Assembly (NCBI GenBank): GCA_949130485.1
Contig: OX422195.1
Span: 3,928,066 to 3,992,065, forward strand
From: Agelas oroides
Taxonomy: Eukaryota; Porifera; Demospongiae; Agelasida; Agelasidae
Direction: 5' to 3'
Length of the DNA: 64,000 bases
A program made the translations under genes and the position numbers. The notes under the pieces are model-generated. The model was not told the origin of the DNA and made no database searches. It saw only the letters and a list, made by a program, of their open reading frames with translations. This document shows positions 49,401 through 60,090 of the stretch, piece by piece. Position 1 is the stretch's first letter, and every line of letters begins with the position of its first letter.

Positions 49401-52400
49401 CCTGTTTATGTGCAGGAAAGACCTGATAATCCCGACTTCACCTCCGAGGAGGTTCTCTGAAGCACGTGGAGGCCTGTTTAAGTGCCAGAACAGATCGCGA
49501 AAGCAGTTTTCATCACTGTGGGGGGTGTGTGAGGCTCGTGCAAACATGTTTATGTGCGGGAAAGACCTGGCAAAGCCGTTTTAACCTCCAAGGAGGTGCT
49601 GTGAAGCATGTGGAGGCCGGTTTAAGTGCCAGAGAAGATCGAGAAAGCAGTTTTCACCACAGTGGAGGCCCTGCGAGATTGGTACAAGCCTGTTTATGTG
49701 CGGTAAAGACCTGATAACACCGTTTTAATCTCCGAGGAGGGTCTGTGAAACACGTGCAGGCCTGTTTAAGTACCAGAGAAGATCGAGCAAGCTGGTTTCG
49801 CCGCTAAACAGGCCCTGTGAAATTGGTACAAGCCTGTTTATGTGCGGTAAAGACCTGATAACACCGTCTTAACCACCCAGGAGGAACTGTGAAGCACGTT
49901 CAGGCCTTTTTTAAGGGCCAGAGAAGATCGAAAAAGCAGTTTTGACCACTGTGGAAGCAATGTGATGTTGGTGCAAGCCAGTTTATATGCGAGAAAGACC
50001 TGATAACACCTTTTTTAACCTCCGACGAGGTGCTGTGATGCACGTGGAGGACTGTTTAAGTGCGAGAGCATATCGAAAAGGCAGTTTTCATCGTTGTGGA
50101 GGCCCTGTAAGGTTGGTGCAAGCCTTTTTATGAGTGGGAAAGAACTGATATCGCCGATTTAACGTCTGAGGTGCTTAGAAGCACGTGCTGTCGTGTTTAA
50201 ATGCCAGAGAAGATCGAGAAAGCAGTTTTGACCACTGTGAGGTTGGTGCATGCTTGTTTATGTGCGGGAAAGACCTGATAACGCCGCTTTAACCTCCGAG
50301 GAGGTGCTGTGAAGCTCGTGGAGGCCTGTTTATGTGCCAGAGACGATCGAGAAAGCAGTTTTTACCACTGTGGAGGCACTGTGAGGCTGGTGCAAGCCTG
50401 TTTATGTGCGGCAAAGACTTGATAAAGCAAGTTTAACCTTCTATGAGGTGCTGTGAAGCACGTGGAGTCCTGTTTAAGTACCAGAGAAGATCGATAAAGC
50501 GGTTTTCATCACTGTGGAGGCGCTGTGAGGTTGGTGCAAGCCTGTTTATGTGCGGGAAGAACGTGATAATGCCGTTTTAACCTCCGAGGTGATGCTGTGA
50601 AGCTTGTGTGAGGCCTGTTTAAGTGCTACAGAAGATCAAGAAAACAGTCTTCATCACTGTGGAGGGTCTGTGAGGCTCGTGCTAACCCGTTTATGTGCGG
50701 GAAAGACCTGGCAAAGCCGTTTTAACCTCCAAGGAGGTGCTGTGAAGCATGTGGAGGCCTTTTTAAGTGCCAGAGAAGATCGACAATGCAGTTTAGGCCA
50801 CTGTGGAAACACTGTGAGGTTGATGCAAGCCTGTTTATATGCGGGAAAGACCTGATAACGCCGTTTTAACCTCCGAGAAGGTGCTGTGAAGCACGTGGAG
50901 GCCTGCTTAAGTGCCAGAGAAGATCGAGAAAGCTGGTTTCACAACTGTAGAGGCCCTGTGAGATTGGTACAAGCCCGTTTATGTGCGTTAAAGACCTGAT
51001 TACACCGTTTTAACCACCGAGGTGGTTCTGTAAAACACGTGCAGGCCTGTTTAAGTGCCAGCGAAGAACAAGAAAGCTGTTTTCACCACTTTGGAAGCAC
51101 TGTGGTGTTGGTGCAAGACTGTTTATGTGCGGGAAAGACCTGATAAAGCAGTTTTAACCTCCTATGAGGTGCTGTGAAGCACGTGGAAGCATGTTTAAGT
51201 GCCAGAGAAGATCGAGAAAGATGGTTTCGTCGCTGTAGAGGCCCTGTGAGATTGGTACAAGCCTGTTTATGTGCGGTAAAGAAATGATAACACCGTTTTA
51301 ACCTCCGATGAGGTTCTGTGAAACACGTGCAGGTCTGTTTAAGTACCAGAGAAGATCGAGAAAGCTGGTTTGGCCGTTGTATAGGCCCTGTGAGATTGGT
51401 ACAAGCATGTTTATGTGCGGTAAAGACCTGATAACACCGTTTTAACCTCCGAGGAGTTTCTGTGAAACACGTGCAGGCCTGTTTAAGTGCCAAGGAAGAT
51501 CGGGAAGGCAGTCTTCATCACTGTGGAGGGTCTGTGAGGCTTGTTCTAACCCGTTTATGTGCGGGAAAGACCTGGCAAAGCCGTTTTAACCTCCAAGGAG
51601 GTGCTGTGAAGCATGTGGAGGCCTTTTTAAGTGCCAGGAAAAGATCGAGGAAAGAGTTTTCACCACTGTGGTGGCACTGTGAGATTGGTGCAAGCCTGTT
51701 TATGAGTGGGATAGACCTGATAGCGCAGTTTTAACATCCGAGGAGGTTCTTGGAAGCACGTGCTGTCCTGTTTACATGCCAGAGAAGATCGACAATGCAG
51801 TTTTGCCCACTGTGGAAACACTGTGAGGTTGATGCAAGCCTGTTTATGTGCGGAAAGACCTGATAACGCCGTTTTAACCTCGGAGAAGGTGCTGTGAAGC
51901 ACGTGGAGGCCTGTTTAAGTGCCAGATAAGATCGAGAAAGCTGGTTTCACCGCTGTAGAGACCCTGTGAGATTGGTACAAGCCCGTTTATGTGCGGTAAA
52001 GACCTGATAACATTGTTTTAACCCCCGAGGAGGTACTGTGATACACGTGCAAGCCTATTTAAGTGCCAGGGAAGAACGAGAAAGCTGTTTTCACCACCGT
52101 GGAGGCGCTGTGAAGTTGGTTCAAGCCTGTTTATGCGTGGGAAAGACCTGATAACGCCGTTTTAACCACCGAGGAGGTACTGTGAAGCACGTTCAGGCCT
52201 GTTTAAGTGCCACAGAAGATTGAGAAAGTAGTTTTGACCACTTTGGAAGCACTGTGAGGTTGGTGCAAGACTGTTTATGTGCGGGAAACACCTGATAATG
52301 CCGTTTTAACCTCCGAGCAGGTACTGTGAAGCACGTGGAGGCCTGTTTAAGTGCCAGATAAGATCGAGAAAGCAGTTTTGATCACTTTGGAAGATCTGTG

Positions 52401-52785
52401 CGGTTGGTGCAAGACTGTTTGTGTGCGGGATAGATCTGAAAACGCCGTTTCAACCTCCGAGCAGGTACTGTGATGCACGTGGAGGCTTGTTTAAGCGCCA
52501 GAGAAGGTCGAGAAAGCAGTTTTGACCACTTTGGAAGCACTGTGATGTTGGTGCAAGACTGTTTATCTGCGGGAAAGACCTGATAACGCAGATTTAACCA
52601 CTTGTGAGGTGCTGTGAAGCACGTGGAGGACTGTTTAAGTGCCAGAGAAGATCGAGAAAGCAGTTTTCATCACTGCGGAAAAGACCTGGCAAAACCGTTT
52701 TTAACCTCCGAGGAGGTTCTATGAAACACGTGCAGCCCTGTTTAAGTGCCAGGAAGGATCGCAAAAGCCGTTTTCACGACTGTGA
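49401..52785 (+). repeat. 144-bp satellite block (plus orientation)
   Basis: Begins at the palindromic junction TTAAACAGCCTGTTTA. The first 2.5 kb is the inverted copy of segment C. It ends at CGACTGTG, where the 3.4-kb retrotransposon starts. Confidence 0.95.
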
Positions 52786-52848
52786 ATGAGACCCGCTTCA
52801 GTACACTGCGGTATATCCAAGACCAAGTAAATTGGAATTTGGAGAGAG

Positions 52849-55200
52849 ATGACCTGTTGCCGATGTAATCGTACGGGCCGCTGCCAGAACTGTGCTTGTG
52901 TGAAAAGAGGACAGCCATGCCAGAGCTGCCTACCACAGCGACTGGGGAACTGTGCTAATACTGTTCAGACTCAGCCGTCCACACCTCAGGCTTCAGCCCT
53001 GGTCTCACAACTCTCTTCACTTTCTGTGACTGTGACAACCATACCTGAGACTCCTCCACGCTCAAGTGCCCTTGAGAATGAACCAACGCTTCCTCAATTT
53101 ACCCCCATGGCAGACCCTGTGTTCACCTGGGGTGAACTTGACTCAACACAGTTTACTGACAACCTCAACGCTGCCTTCGCTGAGGCTGTGCACTGGAAGA
53201 TGAATGTCTTCAGGGTCCCCTATGGGAAAGCAGGGAAGTCATTTGTTTCTGAGCTAGCCAGACTATTTAAGGCTTTTGCCACTAGCTCTGCTCTCGAGTC
53301 TGTTGCTCTGAAAGCAGCTACACTCATGCCTATTCTCCTACTCCAGAAGCCTGCCCGCAAGTCAAAAGCCAAAGACCACATCACATGCCTTGAACGACGA
53401 CTAGACACCTGGCGAGAGGGAGACCTGAATGAATTATTGAGAGAGGGGAGAACAATACAACAACGCATTTCCAAGACTTCACCATCATTCAACAATGAAC
53501 AAATATCTCGCTCATTCGCTAACTTGATGTTCCAGGGTAAGACCAAGGCGGCACTTCGCCTCCTCTCTGAACAGAGTAAGGGAGGTGTTCTCCATGTGGA
53601 TGATCCTATTGAAACTGAGAATGGACAAAGAAAGGTGAGGGACATCCTTCTGGAGAAACACCCTCCATGTCAACCAGTACACAATGACGCAATCATTAAC
53701 GATGACACCCCTGATGTTCACCCTGCTCTGTTCGAATCTCTGGATGCTGCGGCGATTAGATCTGCCGCATTGTACACCAGCGGAGCAGCTGGACCCTCTG
53801 GTCTCGACGCACATGGATGGAGAAGGCTATGCACTTCGTTCAAGACAGCATCCTTTGAGCTTTGCCAGTCCCTTGCTTTGACAGCAAAACGCCTCTGCAC
53901 AGAATTTGTTGATCCAGTAAGCATTGCACCTCTCATGGCCTGCCGCCTCATTGCCCTAGACAAGAACCCTGGTGTTCGGCCCATCGGTATCAGTGACACA
54001 GCTAGACGCATCATTGCTAAAGCCATTTTAAACATCACAAGACAAGACATACAAGAAGTAGCCGGCTCTGTACAACTCTGTGCAGGTCAGATTTCAGGCA
54101 TTGAGGCAGCTGTGCATGCTGTTCGCACCCTGTTTCACAGAGAAGAAACTGAAGCTCTCCTATTAGTTGACGCCAGTAACGCCTTTAACTCCCTTAACAG
54201 ACAAACAGCTCTACACAACATCCAGAGACTTTGCCCCTCCCTTGCTACTGCTCTTATCAACACCTACAGAGCCCCCTCTGAGCTGTACGTAGACGGAGGT
54301 GTACTCCTATCTCGTGAAGGAACCACTCAGGGGGACCCACTGGCTATGCCAATGTACGCCTTGGCAACCATTCCCTTGATCAGGAATTTGAAAGACAGTG
54401 TGAGTGATGTAATTCAAGTATGGTATGCTGATGATGCTTCTGGTGCTGGAAAGATCACCAGACTACGTGAGTGGTGGGAACAACTCAATGCTCTAGGCCC
54501 TGAATTCGGTTATTTCACCAACGCAAGCAAGACCTGGCTTGTCACCAAAGAGAACTGTCTCTCTACTGCAGTAGAGGCTTTCGCTGACACAGATGTAAAA
54601 GTCACCTCAGAGGGCAGACCTTACCTTGGGGCAGCTCTTGGCACAGAGGACTACATACAAGCATTTGTGACCAACAAAATCCAACAATGGGCTGGAGAAC
54701 TAGAGCAGCTGGCATCTATCGCACGCAGTCAACCTCATGCTGCACACGCAGCTTTCACTCATGGGATGACAAGCAAGTGGACTTATCTCACCCGCACGAT
54801 GCCTGGCATTGGCCCAAATCTCTCACCACTTGAAACCATCATTAGAACCAAGCTGATCCCTGCACTTACAGGCAGACCTCCACCGAATGAAACTGAGCGT
54901 GAACTCCTTGCACTGCCAGCCAGACTAGGAGGCATTGCTCTGTCCAATCTTACTCAAGCCACAGATACCGAATTCCTCTACTCCACCAAGATCACTGAAG
55001 CTCTGACAGAAGCAATTCTCCACCAAGACTTTCAGTACCCTGAAGACGTAATCACTCGCCAACTTGAGACAAAAAAGGAAGTACACAAACTGAAACGAGA
55101 TTCTGCTAGACAAGTCTCTGAGCAACTGAAAGAATCCCTGAACCACTCCCTCAAGCAATCCATGGATCTTGCCAAGAAAAGGGAGCCTCATCCTGGCTAA
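52849..55200 (+). CDS. Retrotransposon reverse transcriptase (783 codons, C-terminus shifted out of frame)
   Basis: This would copy element RNA into DNA at a nicked target. Residues 3-36 hold a dense cysteine cluster (CCRCNRTGRCQNCACVKRG, then further CxxC pairs), probably zinc-binding; R2 proteins have a C2H2 finger plus Myb here instead. A Ser/Thr/Pro linker follows to about 95, then a helical region with ERRLDTWREGDLNELL near 180-200. The transcriptase motifs are VRPIGI (376-381), LLVDASNAFN with the first catalytic Asp at 441, TTQGDP (492-497) and YADD (526-529). The thumb region follows, then a basic tail. The ATG at 52849 is chosen because the earlier ATG at about 52788 stops after 14 codons. 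The frame ends at TAA 55198-55200, just after an A-rich run (55174-55182). The C-terminal domains continue in the next frame. The transcriptase itself is fully open, so the insertion is young. Confidence 0.92.
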   Translation: MTCCRCNRTGRCQNCACVKRGQPCQSCLPQRLGNCANTVQTQPSTPQASALVSQLSSLSVTVTTIPETPPRSSALENEPTLPQFTPMADPVFTWGELDSTQFTDNLNAAFAEAVHWKMNVFRVPYGKAGKSFVSELARLFKAFATSSALESVALKAATLMPILLLQKPARKSKAKDHITCLERRLDTWREGDLNELLREGRTIQQRISKTSPSFNNEQISRSFANLMFQGKTKAALRLLSEQSKGGVLHVDDPIETENGQRKVRDILLEKHPPCQPVHNDAIINDDTPDVHPALFESLDAAAIRSAALYTSGAAGPSGLDAHGWRRLCTSFKTASFELCQSLALTAKRLCTEFVDPVSIAPLMACRLIALDKNPGVRPIGISDTARRIIAKAILNITRQDIQEVAGSVQLCAGQISGIEAAVHAVRTLFHREETEALLLVDASNAFNSLNRQTALHNIQRLCPSLATALINTYRAPSELYVDGGVLLSREGTTQGDPLAMPMYALATIPLIRNLKDSVSDVIQVWYADDASGAGKITRLREWWEQLNALGPEFGYFTNASKTWLVTKENCLSTAVEAFADTDVKVTSEGRPYLGAALGTEDYIQAFVTNKIQQWAGELEQLASIARSQPHAAHAAFTHGMTSKWTYLTRTMPGIGPNLSPLETIIRTKLIPALTGRPPPNETERELLALPARLGGIALSNLTQATDTEFLYSTKITEALTEAILHQDFQYPEDVITRQLETKKEVHKLKRDSARQVSEQLKESLNHSLKQSMDLAKKREPHPG

Positions 55201-55952
55201 CCTCTCTGCCGATTGAAGAATTTGGCTTTGCACTCCACAAAGGGGCTTTTTATGATGCACTTGCCCTCAGATACAACTGGCAGCCCCTGCGCACTCCATC
55301 AACATGTGGCTGCAGTGCCAAGTTCTCTGTAGAACATGCTCTCTCCTGTCCCAAAGGAGGCTTCCCCTCAATAAGACACAATGAAATCAGAGATCTAACT
55401 GCCAACCTTCTAACAGAGGTTTGCAATGATGTCCGTATTGAGCCAGAATTGCAACCAATCACTGCTGAATCTCTCACTGGTGCCTCATCTAATGTCCAAG
55501 ATGGTGCACGCCTAGACATTGCTGCCAACGGATTCTGGGGAGGCAGGTTTGAAAGAACTTACTTTGACGTCCGAGTTTTCAATCCATATGCCCCCTCCAA
55601 CCGGCAATCCAGCCTCTCTTCATGTTACCGCAAGCAAGAATCTTCAAAGAAACGTGCGTACGAGCAGAGAGTCAGAGAAGTAGAACATGCCTCTTTTACC
55701 CCACTGGTTCTCTCAGCTACCGGAGGTATGGCAAATGAAGCCACAGTTTTCTACAAAAGACTTGCTTCTTGTCTAGCTATGAAATGGGACCAGTCGTACT
55801 CCTCCACCTTGTCCTGGCTACGCTGTCGCCTGACTTTCTCTCTTCTCCGCTCAGCCATTCAATGTATCAGGGGAGCTCACTCCAGCTGTAGTCATGCTGC
55901 CAAGTCGCCACCTCCCATTGACTTGGCCATCTCTGAACTTCAATGCATCTGA
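55179..55952 (+). pseudogene. C-terminal CCHC and restriction-like endonuclease domain, out of frame with the RT
   Basis: About 257 codons open, one base back from the RT frame, overlapping its last codons and ending at TGA 55950-55952. It has no start of its own that fits, so it is the displaced end of the RT protein. It contains C-x-C-x7-H-x4-C (55305-55349), the knuckle that precedes the nuclease in R2-type proteins. Next is ARLD (Asp at 55515), 16 residues, then FDVRVFNP (Asp at 55566, Arg where many PD-(D/E)xK nucleases have Lys). Family knowledge says this nuclease nicks the target DNA. The shift most likely reflects loss of one base in the A/G run at 55174-55183. A programmed shift is less likely because the run is a poor slippery site. 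Confidence 0.85.
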
Positions 55953-56148
55953 ACTACTTGTGTCTCATTCATTCCTTACTCACTACATTTTTATATATAT
56001 ATATATATTTTTTGTTTTTTATATACCTTTTTTTTTTCCTTACTGTGTGCTTTTAATTTGCCACTTATCCACCAAAGATTGCTTGCATGCACTGTATTTC
56101 TGGGCTTCACATATTACAAAAAAAAATAAAAAATAAAAAAAATGATAT

Positions 56149-59100
56149 AGGTGCAAGCCTGTTTATGTGCGGGAAAGACAAGATAACGCAGTTTTCACCT
56201 CCGAGGAGGTGGTCTGAAGCACGTTGGGTCCTGTTTATGTGCCAGAGAAGATCGAGAAAGCAATTTTCACCACTGTGGAGGCCATGCATGTGAGGTTGGT
56301 GCAATCCTGTTTATGTGCGGGAAAGACCTGATAACGCCGTTTTCACCTCCGGGACTGTACTGTGAAGCACGTGGAGGCCTATGTAAGTGCCAGAGCATAA
56401 CGAGAAAGCAGTTTTCACCGCTGTGGAAACCCTGTCAGGTTGTTGCAAACCTGTTTATGTGCGGAAATACCTGATAAAGCCGTTTTAACCACACAGGAGG
56501 TACTGTGAAGCACGTTCAGGCCTGTTTCAGTGCCAGAGAAGAACGAGAAAGCTGTTTTCACCACTGTCGAAGCCGTGTGAGGTTGGTGCAAGCCTGTTTG
56601 TGTGAGGTAAAGACCTGTTAATGACGTTTTATCCTCCGAAGAGGTGCTGTGATGCACGTGGAGGCCGGTTTAAGTGCCAGAGAAGATCGAGAAAGCTGTT
56701 TTTACCACTGTGGAGGCCGTGTGAGGTTGGTGGAAGCCTGTTTATGTGCGGGAAAGACCTGATAAAGCAGTTTTAACCTCCTATGAAGTGCTGTGAAGCA
56801 CGTCGAGGCCTGTTCTAGTACCAGACAAGATCAATAAAGCAGTTTTCACCACTGTGGAAGCCCTGTGAGGTTGGTTCAAGACTGTTTATGTGCGTGAAAG
56901 ACCTGATAAAGCCCTTTTATCCCCCAAGAGGAACTGTAATGCACTTTCCGGCCTATTTAAGTGCCAGAGAAGAACGAGAAAGCAGTTTTCACCCCTGTGG
57001 AAGCACTGTGAAGTTGGTGCAAGACTGTTTATGTGGGGGAAAGCCTTGATAACGCAGATTTAACCTCCGAGTAGGTACTGTGAACCGGGTGGAGGCCTGT
57101 TTACGTACCAGAGAAGATCGATAAAGCAGTTTTCACCGCTGTGGAGGCCCTATAAGGTTGGTGCAAGCCGGTTTATGTGCGGGAAAGACCTGATAAAAGC
57201 AGTTTTAACCTCCGAGGAGGTGCTGTGTAGCACGTGGAGGCCTGTGTAGGTGCCAGACCATATCGAAAAAGCAGTTTTGACCGCTGTGGATGCCCTGTGA
57301 GGATGGTGCAAGCCTGATTATGTGCGGGAAAGACCTGATAACGCCGTTTTAACCTCCGAGGAGGTGCTAAGAAGCACGTGCTATCCTGTTTAAATGCCAG
57401 AGAAGATTGAGAAAGCAGTTTTGACCACTGTGGAAGAACTGTGAGGTTGTTGCAAGACTGTTTATTTGCTGGAAAGACCTGATAACGCCGTTTTCACCTC
57501 CGAGGTGTTGTGAAGCACGTGGAGGCCTGTTTAAGTAGCAGACATGATCGTGAAAGCTGGTTTCACCGCTGTGGAGGCCCTGTGAGATTGGTACAAGCTT
57601 GTTTATGTGCGGTGAAGACCTCATAACAACGTTTTTACCTCCGAGGAGGTACTGTGAAACACGTGCAGGCCTGTTTAAGTGCCAGGGAAGATCGACAAAG
57701 CAGTTTTCATCTCTGTTGAGAGTTGTGAGGCTCGTGCAAACCCGTTTATGTGCTGGAAAGACCTGGCAAAGCCGTTTCAACCTCCAAGGAGGTGCTGTGA
57801 AGCACGTGGTGGCCTGTGTAAGTGCCAGCGCATATCGAAAAAGCAGTTTTCAGCGCTGTGGAGGCCCTGTGATGTTGGTGCTAGCTTGTTTATGAGTGGG
57901 AAGACCTGATATTGCCGTTTTAACCTCCGAGGAGGAACTGTGAAGCACGTGGAGGACTGTTTAAGTAGCAGAGAAGATCGAGAAAGCTGGTTTCACCGCT
58001 GTGGAGGCCCTGTGAGATTGGTACAAGGCTGTTTATTTGCGGTAAAAACCTGATAACACTGTTTTACCTCCGAGGAGGTTCTGTGAAACACGTGCAGGCC
58101 TGCTTAAGTGCCAGGGAAGATCGAGAAAGCAGTTTTCATCACTGTGGAGGGTCTGTGAGGCTCGTGCAAACCCGTTTATGTGCTGGAAAGACCTGGCAAA
58201 GCAGTTTTAACCTCCAAGGAGGTGCTATAAAGCACGTGGAGGCCTGTGTAAGTATCAGAGAAGATCGAGAAAGCTGGTTTTGGCGCTGTGGAGGCCCTGT
58301 GAGATTGGTCCAAGCCTGTTTATGTGCGGTAAAGACCTGATAACACCGTTTTTACCTCCGAGGAGGTTCTGTGAAACTCGTGCAGGCCTGTTTAAGTGCC
58401 AGAGAAGATCGAGAAAGCAGTTTTCATCACCTTGGAGGGGCTGTGAGGCCCGTGCAAACCCGTTTATGTGCTGGAAAGACGTGGCAAAGCCGTTTTAACC
58501 TCCAAGGAGGTGCTGTGAAGCATATAGAGGCCTGGTTAAATGCGAGAGAAGATCGAGAAAGCAGTTTTCACCACTGTGGAGGCCCTGTGAGGTTGTTGCA
58601 AGCCTGTTTATGTGCGGGAAAGACCTGATAACGCCGTTTTAACCTTCGAGGAGGTGCTGTGAAACACGTGAAGGCCAGTTTATGTGCCAGGGAAGATCGA
58701 GAAAGCAGTTTTCATCAGTGAGGAGGGTCTATGAAGCTTGTGCAAACCCGTTTATGTGAGGGAAAGACCTGGGAAAGCCGTTTTAACCTCCAAGGAGGTG
58801 CTGTGAAGCATGTAGAGGCCTGCTTAAGTGCGAGAGAAGATCGAGAAAGCAGTTTTCACCACTGTGGAGGCCCTGTGAGGTTGGTGCAAATCTGTTTATG
58901 TGTGGGAAAGACCTGATAACACCGTTTTAACCTTCGAGGAGGTGCTGTGAAGCATGTGGACGCCGGTTTAAGTGCTAGAGAAGATAGAGAAAGCGGTTTA
59001 AACCCCTGTTGCCTCCCTGTGAGGTTGGTGCGAAACTCATTATGTGCTGGAATGACTTTATAACGCCGTTTTAACCTCCAAGGAGGTGGTGTGAAGCATT

Positions 59101-59724
59101 TGGAGGCCTGTTTAAGTGCCAGAGAAGATCGAGAAAGCAGTTTTCACCCCTGTGGAAGCACTGTGAAGTTGGTGCAAGCCTATTTATGTGCGGCAAAGAG
59201 CTGATAACGCCGTTTTCACCTCCGAGGAGGTGCTCTGAAGCACGTTGGGTCCTGTTTAAGTGCCACAGAAGATCGATAAAGCAGTATTGACCAGTGTAGA
59301 AGCCCTGTGAGGTTGGTGCAAGTCTGTTTATGTGCGGGAAAGACCTGATAAACCCTTTTTAACCACCCAGGAGGAACTGTAAAGCACGTTGAAGCCTGTT
59401 TAAGTGCCAGAGTAGATCGATAAAGCAGTATTGACCAGTGTGGAAACCCTGTGAGGTTGGTGCAAGCCTGTTTATGTGCGGGAAAGACCTGATAAAGCCG
59501 TTTTAACCACCCAGGAGGAACTGTGAAGCACGTTCAGGCCTATTTAAGTTCCAGGGAAGATCGAGAAAGCAGGTTTCAGCCCTGTGGAAGCACTGTGAAG
59601 TTGGTGCAAGCCCATTTATGTGCGGGAAAGACCTGATAACGCCGTTTTCACCTCCGAGGAGGTGTTCTGAAGCACGTTGGGTCCTGTTTAAGTGCCAGAG
59701 AAGATCGAGATAGCAGTTTCACCA
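56149..59724 (+). repeat. 144-bp satellite block (plus orientation)
   Basis: Resumes at GGTGCAAGCCTGTTTATGTG after the retrotransposon tail. About 57920-59220 is the inverted copy of segment A (31140-32440). About 57660-57790 resembles the reverse complement of about 40880-41010. It ends at a flip within TTTCACCATGTACCAATT. Confidence 0.95.
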
Positions 59725-60090
59725 TGTACCAATTTCACAGGGCCTGTTCAGCGGCGAAACCAGCTTGCTCGATCTTCTCTGGTACTTAAACAGGCCTGCA
59801 CGTGTTTCACAGACCCTCCTCGGAGATTAAAACGGTGTTATCAGGTCTTTACCGCACATAAACAGGCTTGTACCAATCTCGCAGGGCCTCCACTGTGGTG
59901 AAAACTGCTTTCTCGATCTTCTCTGGCACTTAAACAGGCCTCCACATGCTTCACAGCACCTGCTTGGAGGTTAAAACGGCTTTGCCAGGTCTTTCCCACA
60001 CATAAACATGTTTGCACGAGCCTCACATACTTCACAGTGCTTCCAAAGTTGTCAAAACTGCTTTCTCGATCTTCTCTTGCACTTAAACAG
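59725..60090 (-). repeat. Minus-oriented satellite island built from two copied pieces
   Basis: 59725-60028 is a direct copy of about 44241-44545. From 60029 the sequence follows about 49338 onward, through the junction at 60090/60091 to about 60270. The switch point is in CTCACATACTTCACAGTGCT. Confidence 0.85.

Larger units (their letters stand above)
52786..56148 (+). mobile_element. Near-complete non-LTR retrotransposon with restriction-like endonuclease
   Basis: About 3.36 kb inserted in plus-oriented satellite. It has a short leader (about 63 bp), one long reading frame interrupted by a single frameshift, a 3' region with an AT run near 55996 and an A-rich tail (56117-56140). The order reverse transcriptase, CCHC knuckle, restriction-like nuclease is that of R2/R4/Hero-type elements. 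Flanking satellite resumes about 16 bp further along the unit, so I see a small target deletion and no duplication. No long terminal repeats are present. Confidence 0.88.

Noticed and set aside
53220-54050. Minus-strand frames of 100-141 codons inside the retrotransposon
   Set aside because: They are antisense shadows of the RT coding frame.
52849-55200. Diversity-generating or group II intron-type reverse transcriptase
   Set aside because: The motifs, the CCHC plus restriction-like nuclease and the A-rich tail match eukaryotic non-LTR retrotransposons. There is no template/variable repeat pair or intron RNA structure.
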